Assembly (NCBI GenBank): GCA_947627385.1
Contig: CANQVV010000003.1
Location: 1 to 38,164, forward strand
Length of the DNA stretch: 38,164 bases
Direction: 5' to 3'
Origin: an uncultured Bacilli bacterium
Lineage (GTDB): Bacteria; Bacillota_I; Bacilli_A; RF39; UBA660
The position numbers were made by a program, and so were the translations under genes. A model generated the notes under the pieces. The model did no database searches. It was not told the origin of the DNA and worked only from the letters and a program-made list of their open reading frames with translations. This document shows, piece after piece, positions 24,653 to 32,840 of this stretch (positions are counted from its first letter, which is position 1; each line of letters starts with the position of its first letter).

Positions 24653-27254
24653 AATTGGTTGATTCTGTATCATTCTCTGGTTCCGGAGTTTGAGTATTAT
24701 TGTCATCATCATCGGTTGGGCCACCAGAGTTACCGATATTACTATCAATTGTTTTAACAGTATGAGTTATTCCCGAACTGCGATTAGATTTAAATATAGA
24801 ATAAGCAGATTTAATTGTAAATGTATATTCACCACCAATTGGAGCATTGAAAGTTATTGATGAGTTATTAGTCCAACCTAAACTTTGTTCTGTACCATTA
24901 GGAAGTTTAACACTAACTTCATAACCAATAGAACCAATATAAGAATTATTATAACTTATTCTTTTATTATAGTATTCATTAGCATCAACATCATAATATT
25001 GTTGGAAATGTTTACTTAAATAATCACTGTCAATAGCATCAGGAGTTTTAATTGGTGTCCATTTTAGAGTAATAGTACTGCCATTTACCGAACTTGTAGC
25101 ATTGGTTGGATTACTTAAAGTATCATATCTACTAGATACATCAGTTGGCTCAGCCCCAGTTACAAACCATTCCGTAGAGCACATATCACTTGGAGTATAA
25201 GCACTACATAATTGAGCTGGGAATGTTTCAAGTTCTACGTTAGCTTGGGTTACTGTTTTAGGAACATTCCAAGCTTTGATGCCTTTATGAATTTGACCAG
25301 CTAATTTACTCATTACGCTACTTCTCATATTACCACCAGTAGTACTATTGAAATAATCTTTTTTTCCGGCTGCTTTATTGGCAGCATAAGCCTCAGAGAA
25401 TTTAGTTAAATCTTCATAACCATACCAGAAAGATATCGAATATTTAGAAGAGTAACTAATTATCCAAGCATCACGAATAGCACCTCCTGGAAGACTATAT
25501 TGACTTTTAACATCAGAAGGTAGATTAGTTGTTCCGGTTTTACCAGCAACATTATTACCACTACCACTATAAACTGAATCCAGAATATTATTCATTATAT
25601 AAGCAGTTGATTCTTCCATAACTTTTTCTTTACTATAACTATGATTGATTACTTTACCAGTTTCATTATTGATGACTTTGGTATAACTATAAGGTTCAAT
25701 GTAGTAACCACCTCGACCAAAAGTAGCATAAGCTGCCGACATTTGAAGTGGTGATACGCCATCAAAACCACCAATAGAAGCAGATTCAACTAAATCTTTA
25801 CCATAGTCGATACCAACACTATGAACAAAGTCAGCAATTATTTTAGGATCAATTTTATAAACCGCTTTAAATGCTTTTAAGGCAGGAATATTACGAGAAT
25901 CTCTTAAACATTCTCGCATAGTTAATAAGCCGCGATATTTATTATCATAGTCGGTAATTGATTGACCAGTGGAATATTTAGTTGGGGTATCTAAAAACAT
26001 TGCATAAGTACTTTGAGAAATGTTTTCTACATACATTGCGTAATCAAAAATTGGTTTAGCAGTTGAACCAGGTTGTCTTCTGATATCAGTCGCAAAATTT
26101 GTTGATTTAGCTTGATAATTACGACCACCTGATAAAGCTACAATTGAACCATCTTCAACACTAGTAACAGCAATACCTTCTTGAATAACATCATCAATAT
26201 AAGAATGAACTTCACCGTTTTCCACAGCTTCTAAGTATTTTTGAATGGTTGGATCAAAAGTAGTGTAAATTTTAAGAGAAGTTGAATGAGCATTAAGTTT
26301 TAAATCATCAGCAACTTGGTTTAAAACATAATCAATAAAGGCTTGACTGCTTTCAACTTTATCAGTTGTTTTTTGTTTTTCTACAACCATTGATGAAATA
26401 GGTATTTTTAAAACAGCATCCATTTCTTCTTGGGTAATATAACCATGTCTAACCATTAATTTTAAAACAGTTTTTTGTCTAGTTCGACATTTATCAGGAA
26501 ATCTATAAATATTGTATTGGGTAGGATTTTGAAACATTCCAGCAAGTAGAGAAGCTTCGGCTAAATTCAAATCTTTACTTGATTTACCAAAGTAGAAAAT
26601 ACTAGCTTGTTCAATTCCAACAATACCATTATAGTTAATATTACCATCACTAGCAAACCATTGTGAATTTAAATAAAATTCAATAATTTCTTCTTTGGTA
26701 TAGTTAGCTTCTAATTTAAATACTGCCATATAGATATCTTTAAATTTTCGAATAATACCAGGAATACCATGAGCTTCATCACCATTATAAGTTCTTTTCA
26801 TAATTTGCATTGATAAAGTCGAAGCTCCACCAGCACTATCATTACCAAGTAATTGTAAGACCGAAGCTTTTAAAAATCTAAATAAATCTAAGCCAGTATG
26901 TTGAAAAAATCTTGAATCTTCCGTTGCAATAAGAGCATCAATCATAACATCTGGTATATCATCATAACTAATAACAGTACTATTTTCAGCTCCAACTCTG
27001 GCAAATTCTTTGCCTGTTTTATCATATAAAATAGTAGGTTCTTTTTGATATAATTGTTGTTTATCAAAGTTTGGTGAAGTTAAAACTATATATAAGGCAA
27101 AAACCAATATTAAACTAACACCAACAATAGCAATTATTAATAAAATACTAAGTACAGATTTCCATGTTACTTTTTTTTCATTTGTACTTTTTGTAGTTTT
27201 TCCGTCATTACTAGCAACTTTACTAACTTTCTTTTTTAATTTAACTTTTTTCAT
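24651..27254 (-). CDS. ponA: Class A penicillin-binding protein (PBP1)
   Basis: An 867-residue bifunctional peptidoglycan synthase. A Lys-rich cytoplasmic start precedes one membrane helix (about 34-59). The GT51 glycosyltransferase has catalytic E112 in ATEDSRFFQHTG and GGASTLSMQIMKR (142-154). The transpeptidase has S397xxK400 (PGSTAK), S453-R-N455 and K572-T-G (GKTGTT). A fibronectin-like domain lies near 720-830, with an Asp/Glu-rich end. All catalytic motifs are present. Its start overlaps recU by four bases, the classical recU-ponA arrangement. It polymerises and crosslinks glycan strands at the membrane. Confidence 0.95.
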   Translation of the reverse strand: MKKVKLKKKVSKVASNDGKTTKSTNEKKVTWKSVLSILLIIAIVGVSLILVFALYIVLTSPNFDKQQLYQKEPTILYDKTGKEFARVGAENSTVISYDDIPDVMIDALIATEDSRFFQHTGLDLFRFLKASVLQLLGNDSAGGASTLSMQIMKRTYNGDEAHGIPGIIRKFKDIYMAVFKLEANYTKEEIIEFYLNSQWFASDGNINYNGIVGIEQASIFYFGKSSKDLNLAEASLLAGMFQNPTQYNIYRFPDKCRTRQKTVLKLMVRHGYITQEEMDAVLKIPISSMVVEKQKTTDKVESSQAFIDYVLNQVADDLKLNAHSTSLKIYTTFDPTIQKYLEAVENGEVHSYIDDVIQEGIAVTSVEDGSIVALSGGRNYQAKSTNFATDIRRQPGSTAKPIFDYAMYVENISQSTYAMFLDTPTKYSTGQSITDYDNKYRGLLTMRECLRDSRNIPALKAFKAVYKIDPKIIADFVHSVGIDYGKDLVESASIGGFDGVSPLQMSAAYATFGRGGYYIEPYSYTKVINNETGKVINHSYSKEKVMEESTAYIMNNILDSVYSGSGNNVAGKTGTTNLPSDVKSQYSLPGGAIRDAWIISYSSKYSISFWYGYEDLTKFSEAYAANKAAGKKDYFNSTTGGNMRSSVMSKLAGQIHKGIKAWNVPKTVTQANVELETFPAQLCSAYTPSDMCSTEWFVTGAEPTDVSSRYDTLSNPTNATSSVNGSTITLKWTPIKTPDAIDSDYLSKHFQQYYDVDANEYYNKRISYNNSYIGSIGYEVSVKLPNGTEQSLGWTNNSSITFNAPIGGEYTFTIKSAYSIFKSNRSSGITHTVKTIDSNIGNSGGPTDDDDNNTQTPEPENDTESTN

Positions 27255-27808
27255 TCTATACCTCCAATGATATCAACATATTTTAAATAATTAAGACCTT
27301 TCAAATAATTATATTCAAGTAAGTAACTATTTTTTTCTATATATGTAAAAGGAATACTTTTTCTTGAATAATTATCTATAAAATTAATTAAATCTGGTCC
27401 ATTAAGTAAATAAAAATTTGAATTCATTTCAATTATTAAAAATACTATTCCTCCATGTCTAATAATATTTCTAATGTGTTCGATTTGATGAGGATGAATA
27501 TTACTTAGAGGAAATGATGTTTTAGATTTAGTACTTTTAGCATCAAATTCAACATATTTACCTTTATATAATCCATTATAATCTAATGTTGATTCCGTAG
27601 CAAAATATGCTTTATTAATTATTTGATGATTATTTTCATAACTGACTTTAACTACTCCAATAGGAGTTGGTTTTTTATAAATAACAGCTAAATCTTTTTC
27701 TAGTAAATATGTATTAGTATCATTTATAATATTTTCTAAATCCATACCTCTATTAGCATAGTTGACATTTTTATGAAATTCTTTTTTGATTTTATTGGGA
27801 TAATTCAC
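27251..27808 (-). CDS. recU: Holliday junction resolvase RecU
   Basis: About 185 residues of the RecU family, which cut Holliday junctions during recombination and chromosome segregation. Family features: NYPNKIKKEF, NRGMDLENIIND, and the nuclease core KGKYVEFDAKSTKSKTSFPL, where EFDAK is the (D/E)xK part, then HPHQIEHI. The start was set at GTG 27808, because AGGTGA then lies just upstream; the in-frame GTG at 27817 is part of that SD. It overlaps the PBP gene by ATGA. It has its own promoter. Confidence 0.92.
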   Translation of the reverse strand: MNYPNKIKKEFHKNVNYANRGMDLENIINDTNTYLLEKDLAVIYKKPTPIGVVKVSYENNHQIINKAYFATESTLDYNGLYKGKYVEFDAKSTKSKTSFPLSNIHPHQIEHIRNIIRHGGIVFLIIEMNSNFYLLNGPDLINFIDNYSRKSIPFTYIEKNSYLLEYNYLKGLNYLKYVDIIGGIE

Positions 27809-27826
27809 ATATTTCACCTATCAATA

Positions 27827-27855
27827 ATTATAGCAAATTTTTTCCTATTTATAAA
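27827..27855 (-). promoter_or_regulatory. Promoter of recU-pbp operon
   Basis: On the minus strand: TTTATA (27855-27850), a 17-base spacer ending TGC (extended -10), and TATAAT (27832-27827). Confidence 0.72.
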
Positions 27856-27868
27856 GTATTTAGATATG

Positions 27869-27893
27869 AAAAAAACTTACTTGACAAAGTAAG
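27869..27893 (-). terminator. Terminator of the vanY-like gene
   Basis: On the minus strand CTTACTT pairs with AAGTAAG around a TGTC loop, followed by seven T's (27875-27869). It includes the stop codon and separates this gene from recU. Confidence 0.88.
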
Positions 27894-28839
27894 CATAATA
27901 TTCATCAAAAGTAATATGATTTTCATAAATATAAGTAGCGGCTTCAATGCCAACATATCTTAAATGTCCTGATTCAAAAGCAAATCCAGTTATTTCTTCT
28001 TTATCACTTGGATATCTTAAAATAAAACCATATTTATAAGCGTTATCAACTAACCAATTATAAGCATCCGTATCTTTAAAAGTAGTATCAGTATAGCCAT
28101 TCATTGTAATATTTAAAGCATAACCACTTTGATGTTCAGAATATCCAGGACGAGCTGCTAATTCATCTGCATATTCTATTCCTTGAATATCTCTATATTT
28201 ATTATAAATTTCTTCTTGTTTTTGATAGCTTCGATAAGATGAATTAACCATTAAGTAAAATCCTGCTTCTTTGCCTGCTGCCCATAAATTAAGAAAAGCA
28301 TCATATGTATCTTGGGTGGCTTTTTGACTACCTATTTCACCAAAAGAATAAGTGGGAGGAATTGTAACTAATTCAGGAGTATAATCATTAGTTAAATAAT
28401 GATATTTATTTATTAACATTAAAGATTCTTTGGAAGTATCCGTAGCTACTGGATCAGTATAGAATTCTTTATTAGTTTGGGTGTTTACTTTTTCGACTGC
28501 TAAGGATGCAGTCATATTTCGATTATTTTGTAAATATTCTAAATAAGTATTAAAATTATCTTTAATAAAATGCTTTTCTTGAATTAAATCAATATATTCT
28601 TGTTTCTTTTTATTATTCTTAAAAAAATCTAATTCTTTATTAACAAATACTTTTTTTAAAATTTTAATTTCTTCGGTATTATAACCAACTTGTTCTAATT
28701 GATATTCATCTGTTTTTTCATAATCTTTTTCCTTTTTTATATTAAAATAAGAGTATAAACCTCCGCTTAATAAAATAATTACAACAATGCTAATTAATAT
28801 TCCATTACGAGCATTCTTTTTAAGTTTTAATTTTTTCAT
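27877..28839 (-). CDS. VanY-type D,D-carboxypeptidase family protein with altered metal ligand
   Basis: A 320-residue M15B peptidase-family protein, anchored by an N-terminal helix (about 13-33), facing outward. Family sequence: SSYRSYQKQEEIYNKY (200-215), PGYSEHQSGYALNI (231-244) and the C-terminal ESGHLRYVG (289-297). In active VanY proteins the second motif is SEHQTGxAxDI, where His and Asp bind zinc. Here the Asp is N243, while H236, E289 and H292 remain. The usual W before the last His is Gly. It may be an inactive or modified peptidase for D-Ala ends. Minus-strand TGGTACAAT (28872-28864) is its likely -10. Confidence 0.85.
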   Translation of the reverse strand: MKKLKLKKNARNGILISIVVIILLSGGLYSYFNIKKEKDYEKTDEYQLEQVGYNTEEIKILKKVFVNKELDFFKNNKKKQEYIDLIQEKHFIKDNFNTYLEYLQNNRNMTASLAVEKVNTQTNKEFYTDPVATDTSKESLMLINKYHYLTNDYTPELVTIPPTYSFGEIGSQKATQDTYDAFLNLWAAGKEAGFYLMVNSSYRSYQKQEEIYNKYRDIQGIEYADELAARPGYSEHQSGYALNITMNGYTDTTFKDTDAYNWLVDNAYKYGFILRYPSDKEEITGFAFESGHLRYVGIEAATYIYENHITFDEYYAYFVK

Positions 28840-28950
28840 TAAATCACCCTTATTATTAATTAAATTGTACCATATCTCTTAAAATAATGCATCTTTAACT
28901 AAAAAAGTGTTAGAAATTTTATTTGTAAATATAATTTACTAGGTGGTTTT

Positions 28951-29883
28951 ATGCTTAAAAAATTTGCTTATAAAAAAATAATTATTATAACTTTATCCTT
29001 TATTTTTCTTTTAATTATTTACTTATTTCCTAGTAAAGATGCTTATAATATAAATACCACCATTACTTATACTGATCCTAAAACTATTCCCATTTATTTA
29101 GTTGATAATAATAATTTAGTATCTCGTTTTGAAGTAATTCAAAAAAGTAATAGTACTAATAAATTAATTGATGAAGTTATTGAAAATTTAACAATCGATG
29201 AAAAAGAAAGTAGTTATATACCTAATAATTTTCGTAAAATAATTCCTAAAAATACTAAACTAATTTCTAAGGATTTAAATGAAGGTTTATTAAAAATTAA
29301 TTTTTCCAAAGAATTTTTAAATGTTACCAAAGAAAATGAAGAAAAATTAATTGAGTCTTTAATTTATTCTTTAACTGAAATTAAAGATGTTAAAAAGATA
29401 ATGATTTTTATTGAAGGAGAAAATTTAAAAGAATTACCTCATAGTAAAAAAATATTACCACTGACCCTAGATAGAAGTTATGGTATTAATAAAGTATATG
29501 AGTTAGAAAGTATGAAAGATGTTGCCAAAGTAACTACATATTATGTTAGTAAAATGGAAGGTTATTCTTATTACATTCCAGTAACTACTATTACTAATTC
29601 TAAAAATGAAAAAGTTGAAATAATTATTGAAAAATTAAAAACATCTCCAACTTATCAAACTAATTTAATTAGTTATTTAGCAGCCTCAGCTGAATTACTT
29701 GATTATGAAATATTAGAAAATTCTGTTAATCTAAGTTTTAATAATGAAGTTTTAAATTTAGATGATAATGCTATTATTGAAGAAGTTAAATATTCCATAG
29801 CGTTATCTATTAGAGATACTTATGATATTAATGAAACTATTTTTTATGTTGATAATAATTTAATTGATGTATTTTTTATCTAA
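28951..29883 (+). CDS. GerM-like protein with two GerMN domains
   Basis: A 310-residue protein with one N-terminal membrane helix (about 9-27) and two GerMN-type repeats. The first spans about 45-165 (PIYLVDNNN, KINFSKEFLN, SLTEIKDVKKIMIFIEG); the second spans about 190-305 (KVTTYYVSKMEG, VNLSFNNEVLN, SLRDTYDINETIFYVD). GerM is a spore-envelope lipoprotein-like factor in Bacillus, needed for normal sporulation and germination. There is no lipobox Cys here. A palindrome GTAAAT-ATA-ATTTAC (28925-28939) overlaps the -10 TATAAT. AGGTGG is the SD. The family is known; the role here is inferred. Confidence 0.75.
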   Translation: MLKKFAYKKIIIITLSFIFLLIIYLFPSKDAYNINTTITYTDPKTIPIYLVDNNNLVSRFEVIQKSNSTNKLIDEVIENLTIDEKESSYIPNNFRKIIPKNTKLISKDLNEGLLKINFSKEFLNVTKENEEKLIESLIYSLTEIKDVKKIMIFIEGENLKELPHSKKILPLTLDRSYGINKVYELESMKDVAKVTTYYVSKMEGYSYYIPVTTITNSKNEKVEIIIEKLKTSPTYQTNLISYLAASAELLDYEILENSVNLSFNNEVLNLDDNAIIEEVKYSIALSIRDTYDINETIFYVDNNLIDVFFI

Positions 29884-29908
29884 AATAGAAGGCAATATGC
29901 ATTTTTTC

Positions 29909-29937
29909 TTGAAATTAGGGGAATAATGTTATATAAT
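29909..29937 (+). promoter_or_regulatory. Promoter of tRNA-Arg
   Basis: TTGAAA (29909-29914), a 17-base spacer, and TATAAT (29932-29937). Transcription would start about 12 bases before the tRNA. Confidence 0.82.
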
Positions 29938-29955
29938 CAAGTTGTTCTGAGTTTC

Positions 29956-30032
29956 GTCTCCGTAGCTCAGCTGGATAGAGCAATCGCCTTCTAAGCGATC
30001 GGTCAAGCGTTCGAATCGCTTCGGAGACACCA
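29956..30032 (+). tRNA. tRNA-Arg (anticodon TCT)
   Basis: A complete cloverleaf. The acceptor GTCTCCG (29956-29962) pairs with CGGAGAC (30022-30028), then discriminator A and an encoded CCA (30030-30032). The D-arm contains AGCTCAGCTGGATAGAGC. The anticodon stem ATCGC/GCGAT encloses CTTCTAA, anticodon TCT (reads AGA). The T-arm has GTTCGAATC. It has its own promoter and terminator, so it is a single-gene unit. AGA is the main Arg codon in these genes. Confidence 0.97.
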
Positions 30033-30043
30033 TTATATTAATT

Positions 30044-30066
30044 ACTCCATATATTATGGAGTTTTT
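30044..30066 (+). terminator. Terminator of tRNA-Arg
   Basis: ACTCCATA (30044-30051) pairs with TATGGAGT (30055-30062), followed by T's. Confidence 0.9.
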
Positions 30067-30140
30067 ATATACTTTAAATAAATATTTAATTTTACTTGCA
30101 TTATTTATAAATTATTAATAATATTATTACTAGGTGGCTT

Positions 30141-31160
30141 ATGAAATTAAAAAAATATTTATTATCAATTCTTTTAATGTTATCACTTTTAGTTATTACT
30201 TATTTTATTATTTTAAAAGATTGTGATTTTAATTTGTTAATAAATTCTTTAAAGAATACTAATTCTTGGTATTTATTTTTAGCTTTCTTATGTATATTTA
30301 TGTATGTTACAATGGGAAGTTTATATTTAAAGAGAATTTTAAAATATTTTAAACATAAGATAAATTTATATCAAGCATATGGTTATAACTTTACGGAAAT
30401 ATATTTTTCATCTATTACGCCAAGTTATGTGGGAGGACAACCTGTGCAAATGTATGAAATGAAAAAAGATGGTATTCCTTATGAAGAGAGTAGTCTTATA
30501 GTTTTACTTACTAATATGTTAAATCGCTCAGCATTAATTATTTTAGCTAGTATTTTCTTTATTATCTATTTTAAAGAAATTTTTCACATCAATACAATTT
30601 ATAATATTTTAATTATTATTGGCTATATTTCGACTTTATTTATTATATTTTTATTTGCCAGTTTAATTTATTCTAAAAAAATAGCTAATTTAGTATTAAA
30701 AATTGGAATTTATATAATAGATCATTTTAAATTTATTAAAAATAAAAAAGAAAAAAAGAATAAATTAAAAGATATGATTGAAAATTATCAAGCTTGTGCT
30801 AAATTAACCAAAGAAAATCCGAAAATATTAAAAGAAGCTTTTATAATTATTTTAGCTCAAAGAATATTTTTACTTTTAACTAGTTATATGGTTTATTTAG
30901 CATTTGGTCTTTCACAATATTCTTTATTTTTAGTTATTACTTTTCAAATATGTGTAACATTAGGTTCTGATTTAATGCCTACTCCTGGGGGAGTATTAGT
31001 TAATGAAAGCCTTCTTTTAGTAGTTAATAAACTTTTATATGGCAAAGATTTAGCCTTATCAGGAATGCTATTACAACGAAGTTTAAATTTTTATATCTTA
31101 GTTATTATAAGTTTTATATATTATTTGATATTTCACTACAAAAAAAGAAAATTTAATTAA
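30141..31160 (+). CDS. Flippase-like integral membrane protein (LPG synthase TM / UPF0104 family)
   Basis: A 339-residue polytopic protein with about eight hydrophobic helices, of the lysylphosphatidylglycerol-synthase transmembrane family (PF03706). Signatures: SSITPSYVGGQPVQMYEMKK broken by family Gly/Pro residues, and TLGSDLMPTPGGVLVNESL. It lacks the soluble aminoacyl-transferase domain of MprF, so it would act only as a lipid flippase or in an unknown lipid role. AGGTGG is the SD. It is a single gene after the tRNA. Substrate unknown. Confidence 0.8.
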   Translation: MKLKKYLLSILLMLSLLVITYFIILKDCDFNLLINSLKNTNSWYLFLAFLCIFMYVTMGSLYLKRILKYFKHKINLYQAYGYNFTEIYFSSITPSYVGGQPVQMYEMKKDGIPYEESSLIVLLTNMLNRSALIILASIFFIIYFKEIFHINTIYNILIIIGYISTLFIIFLFASLIYSKKIANLVLKIGIYIIDHFKFIKNKKEKKNKLKDMIENYQACAKLTKENPKILKEAFIIILAQRIFLLLTSYMVYLAFGLSQYSLFLVITFQICVTLGSDLMPTPGGVLVNESLLLVVNKLLYGKDLALSGMLLQRSLNFYILVIISFIYYLIFHYKKRKFN

Positions 31161-31263
31161 ATTTTTGAAAATAAAAAGGAAAAACACCTCTAAGTACACT
31201 ATATATATAAGTGAAAGGAGTTAAATATTTTCATTTAATTTATTGTGTATAGATAGAAAGAAG

Positions 31264-31470
31264 ATGATGTTAATGAATAAGAAAGAATATTTAAAATCTC
31301 AAAAAGATTGTGCTAAAATGTTAGGACTATCTTTGAAAAAATATAATGAAAGTTTACAAAATATTAAAATTGTAAAATTTAAAAATAAAAAGGAAAATAA
31401 AAAAGATACAATAAATTTATTACATGAGTTAGGATTAAGTGAAAAAGATTTAAAAAAGCATACATGTTAA
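31264..31470 (+). CDS. Putative antitoxin of a MazF-like module
   Basis: A small basic protein of about 66-69 residues (start at ATG 31264, 31267 or 31273; GAAAGAAG lies just before). The centre, KDCAKMLGLSLKKYNESLQN, resembles a short helix-turn-helix, and the C-terminal helix LLHELGLSEKDLKKH could bind a toxin. It overlaps the next gene by seven bases, a common antitoxin-toxin layout. It matches no antitoxin family that I recognise; the role comes from its position. Confidence 0.6.
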   Translation: MMLMNKKEYLKSQKDCAKMLGLSLKKYNESLQNIKIVKFKNKKENKKDTINLLHELGLSEKDLKKHTC

Positions 31471-31865
31471 AACAAAAACCAAAGATAGGTGAAATTTGGT
31501 TAGCAGTTCTACCAATTATTTATGTTGACAATAAAGAAATTAGTTTTAAAGCACAAAAAAGGCCAGTATTAATTTTAGATAATGGCCAAGGTTTTATTGT
31601 GGAAGAAGATAGAAAAAATTATCATGTTTTTAAATTAACTAGTCAAAAAGATAGTTATAAAAGAATTTTAATAAAAAATTGGCAAGAATTAGGTTTAAAA
31701 ACAAAATCGTATATTAGAATTGAAATGCCAATTAAAATTGAAGAAAGTCAGTTTGTATTTAAAATAACAGAAATACCATTTAAACAAATGATAGAGTATT
31801 ATCAAGAACTTTATAAAATTGTTAATGTTTCTATGTTAGAAAAATTAGTTAATAGAGTTTCATAA
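31464..31865 (+). CDS. PemK/MazF-like toxin
   Basis: A 133-residue protein that fits the PemK/MazF RNase fold. The N-terminal PKIGEIWLAVLPIIY and KRPVLILDNG carry the conserved GEIW and RPVLIL features, followed by HVFKLTSQ and a C-terminal helix pair. MazF proteins cut RNA; here the catalytic Arg/Thr are plausible (KRPV, LTS) but not proven. Start ATG 31464 lies inside the end of the upstream gene, with no separate SD, so translation is coupled. A type II toxin-antitoxin pair is likely. Confidence 0.68.
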   Translation: MLKQKPKIGEIWLAVLPIIYVDNKEISFKAQKRPVLILDNGQGFIVEEDRKNYHVFKLTSQKDSYKRILIKNWQELGLKTKSYIRIEMPIKIEESQFVFKITEIPFKQMIEYYQELYKIVNVSMLEKLVNRVS

Positions 31866-31889
31866 AAAAAGAAATGACTAGCATTTCTT
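31864..31889 (-). terminator. Terminator of gerE
   Basis: AAGAAATG pairs with CATTTCTT (31869-31876 with 31882-31889). The A run at 31864-31870 becomes a U tail on the minus strand. It includes the gerE stop codon. Confidence 0.72.
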
Positions 31890-32094
31890 AAATAGCAAGT
31901 TCTCCTAATTTTAATAATTCAACAACAGCCTGAGCACGACTTTTAACTCCAAGTTTTTGCATAGTATTGGAAATGTGATTGCGAACTGTTTTTTCACTTA
32001 TTCCTAAAAATTCAGCAATTTCTTTTGTAGTTTTATTTAAAACCAGTAGTTCAAAAACTTCTTGTTCTCTGGCTGTTAAGAGTCCTCTGTTCAT
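31888..32094 (-). CDS. gerE: GerE-type LuxR-family regulator
   Basis: A 68-residue stand-alone LuxR/GerE helix-turn-helix, the length of Bacillus GerE (74). It follows that protein closely over LTAREQEVFELLVLNKTTKE, then ISEKTVRNHISNTMQKLGVK and RAQAVVELLKLGEL. In Bacillus GerE acts in the mother cell late in sporulation and controls spore coat genes. AAAGGAAG is the SD. A sigma-K-like promoter lies directly upstream, as for Bacillus gerE. That this cell makes spores is inference. Confidence 0.88.
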   Translation of the reverse strand: MNRGLLTAREQEVFELLVLNKTTKEIAEFLGISEKTVRNHISNTMQKLGVKSRAQAVVELLKLGELAI

Positions 32095-32121
32095 AAAAAA
32101 CTTCCTTTCATACGTTCATAA

Positions 32122-32149
32122 TATTGTATGAAATTTTAATAGTTTTGGT
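32122..32149 (-). promoter_or_regulatory. Sigma-K-like promoter of gerE
   Basis: On the minus strand: AC (32149-32148), 17 bases, then CATACAATA (32130-32122). This fits the AC-N16/17-CATANNNTA form of Bacillus sigma-K promoters. No sigma-A promoter with good spacing is seen. Confidence 0.6.
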
Positions 32150-32153
32150 GTTA

Positions 32154-32597
32154 TTATTGGAGATGGTTTATATCAGTCTTTCCTAGAATATAATCAACAC
32201 TATAATGATATCTTTTGCATAACTCAGCTAACAAAAGAGTTGATATTTGATAATGACCATATTCATAGCCAGTCCAAGTACTTCTAGAAGTATTTAAAAT
32301 TTTAGCTATTCCTTCTTGGGTTAGTTGTTCAGATTTGCGTAATTGTTTCAGTCTTTTAGGCATAACTGTTTTATCAATTTCTGGTTTGCTATTTTCATAT
32401 TGCTTAATATTTGTTAGGCCAACGGCATAATCAATTGATATATTAAAATAATTACATAATTTATTTAAATGTTTAATAGGAATTGTATCTCTTTCCGTTT
32501 CATAAGAAGAATAGGTAGATCTACTAATTCCTAAAATCTTTGCTATATCACTTTGTCTAAGATTGGCATTTTCTCTTACAAGCCTTATTTGCATCAT
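32154..32597 (-). CDS. Double helix-turn-helix (XRE) regulator
   Basis: A 147-residue DNA-binding protein made of two Cro/C1-type HTH domains in tandem. The first (about 3-58) reads IRLVRENANLRQSDIAKILG then ISRSTYSSYETERDTIPI. The second (about 80-140) reads LKQLRKSEQLTQEGIAKILN then TSRSTWTGYEYGHYQIST. Two HTH units in one chain suggest binding to closely spaced half-sites without needing a dimer. AAGGAAG precedes two adjacent ATGs (32597, 32594). A perfect palindrome at 32643-32655 overlaps its -35 region, so autoregulation is likely. Confidence 0.85.
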   Translation of the reverse strand: MMQIRLVRENANLRQSDIAKILGISRSTYSSYETERDTIPIKHLNKLCNYFNISIDYAVGLTNIKQYENSKPEIDKTVMPKRLKQLRKSEQLTQEGIAKILNTSRSTWTGYEYGHYQISTLLLAELCKRYHYSVDYILGKTDINHLQ

Positions 32598-32642
32598 AAA
32601 ACTTCCTTATCTAAGCGTTATTATAAATGGTAATTTTTATAG

Positions 32643-32655
32643 ACATTTAAAATGT
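32643..32655. promoter_or_regulatory. Palindrome ACATTT-A-AAATGT
   Basis: A perfect 13-base palindrome at the -35 position of the HTH gene, whose -10 is minus-strand TATAAT at 32625-32620. A likely operator of that gene. Confidence 0.5.
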
Positions 32656-32676
32656 GTATATATTCAGACAATTTTA

Positions 32677-32705
32677 TTGAATTTGAATGTTGGTTATGTT
32701 ATACT
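32677..32705 (+). promoter_or_regulatory. Promoter of candidate small RNA
   Basis: TTGAAT (32677-32682), a 17-base spacer, and TATACT (32700-32705) with extended -10 TG. The transcript would start near 32712. Confidence 0.65.
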
Positions 32706-32711
32706 TTTTAT

Positions 32712-32804
32712 TGTTAAGTAATATTACTTAACCTAAGCTTATGTCAGATGTTAAAGACGGAAAAACATAACCACAAAAGAAGAGAATTTCTCTTCTTTTC
32801 TATT
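32712..32804 (+). ncRNA. Candidate small RNA with three hairpins
   Basis: A promoter is followed by about 93 bases without a gene, ending in an intrinsic terminator. Predicted hairpins: the perfect palindrome GTTAAGTAATATTACTTAAC (32713-32732); TTATGT (32739-32744) with ACATAA (32765-32770) around a 20-base loop with AAAGACGGAAAA; and the terminator AAAAGAAGAG with CTCTTCTTTT (32775-32784 with 32790-32799). I do not recognise a known RNA or riboswitch family. The first palindrome could instead be a DNA operator at the transcript start. rlmN has its own promoter downstream. Confidence 0.5.
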
Positions 32805-32840
32805 AAATTTTTCTTTTATTCTTACAAATGAGTAAAATTA

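Noticed and set aside
31205-31225. GAAAGGAG at 31212-31219 as the SD of an unseen leader gene
   Set aside because: No ATG, GTG or TTG at usable spacing opens a frame of any length; only a few codons before a stop.
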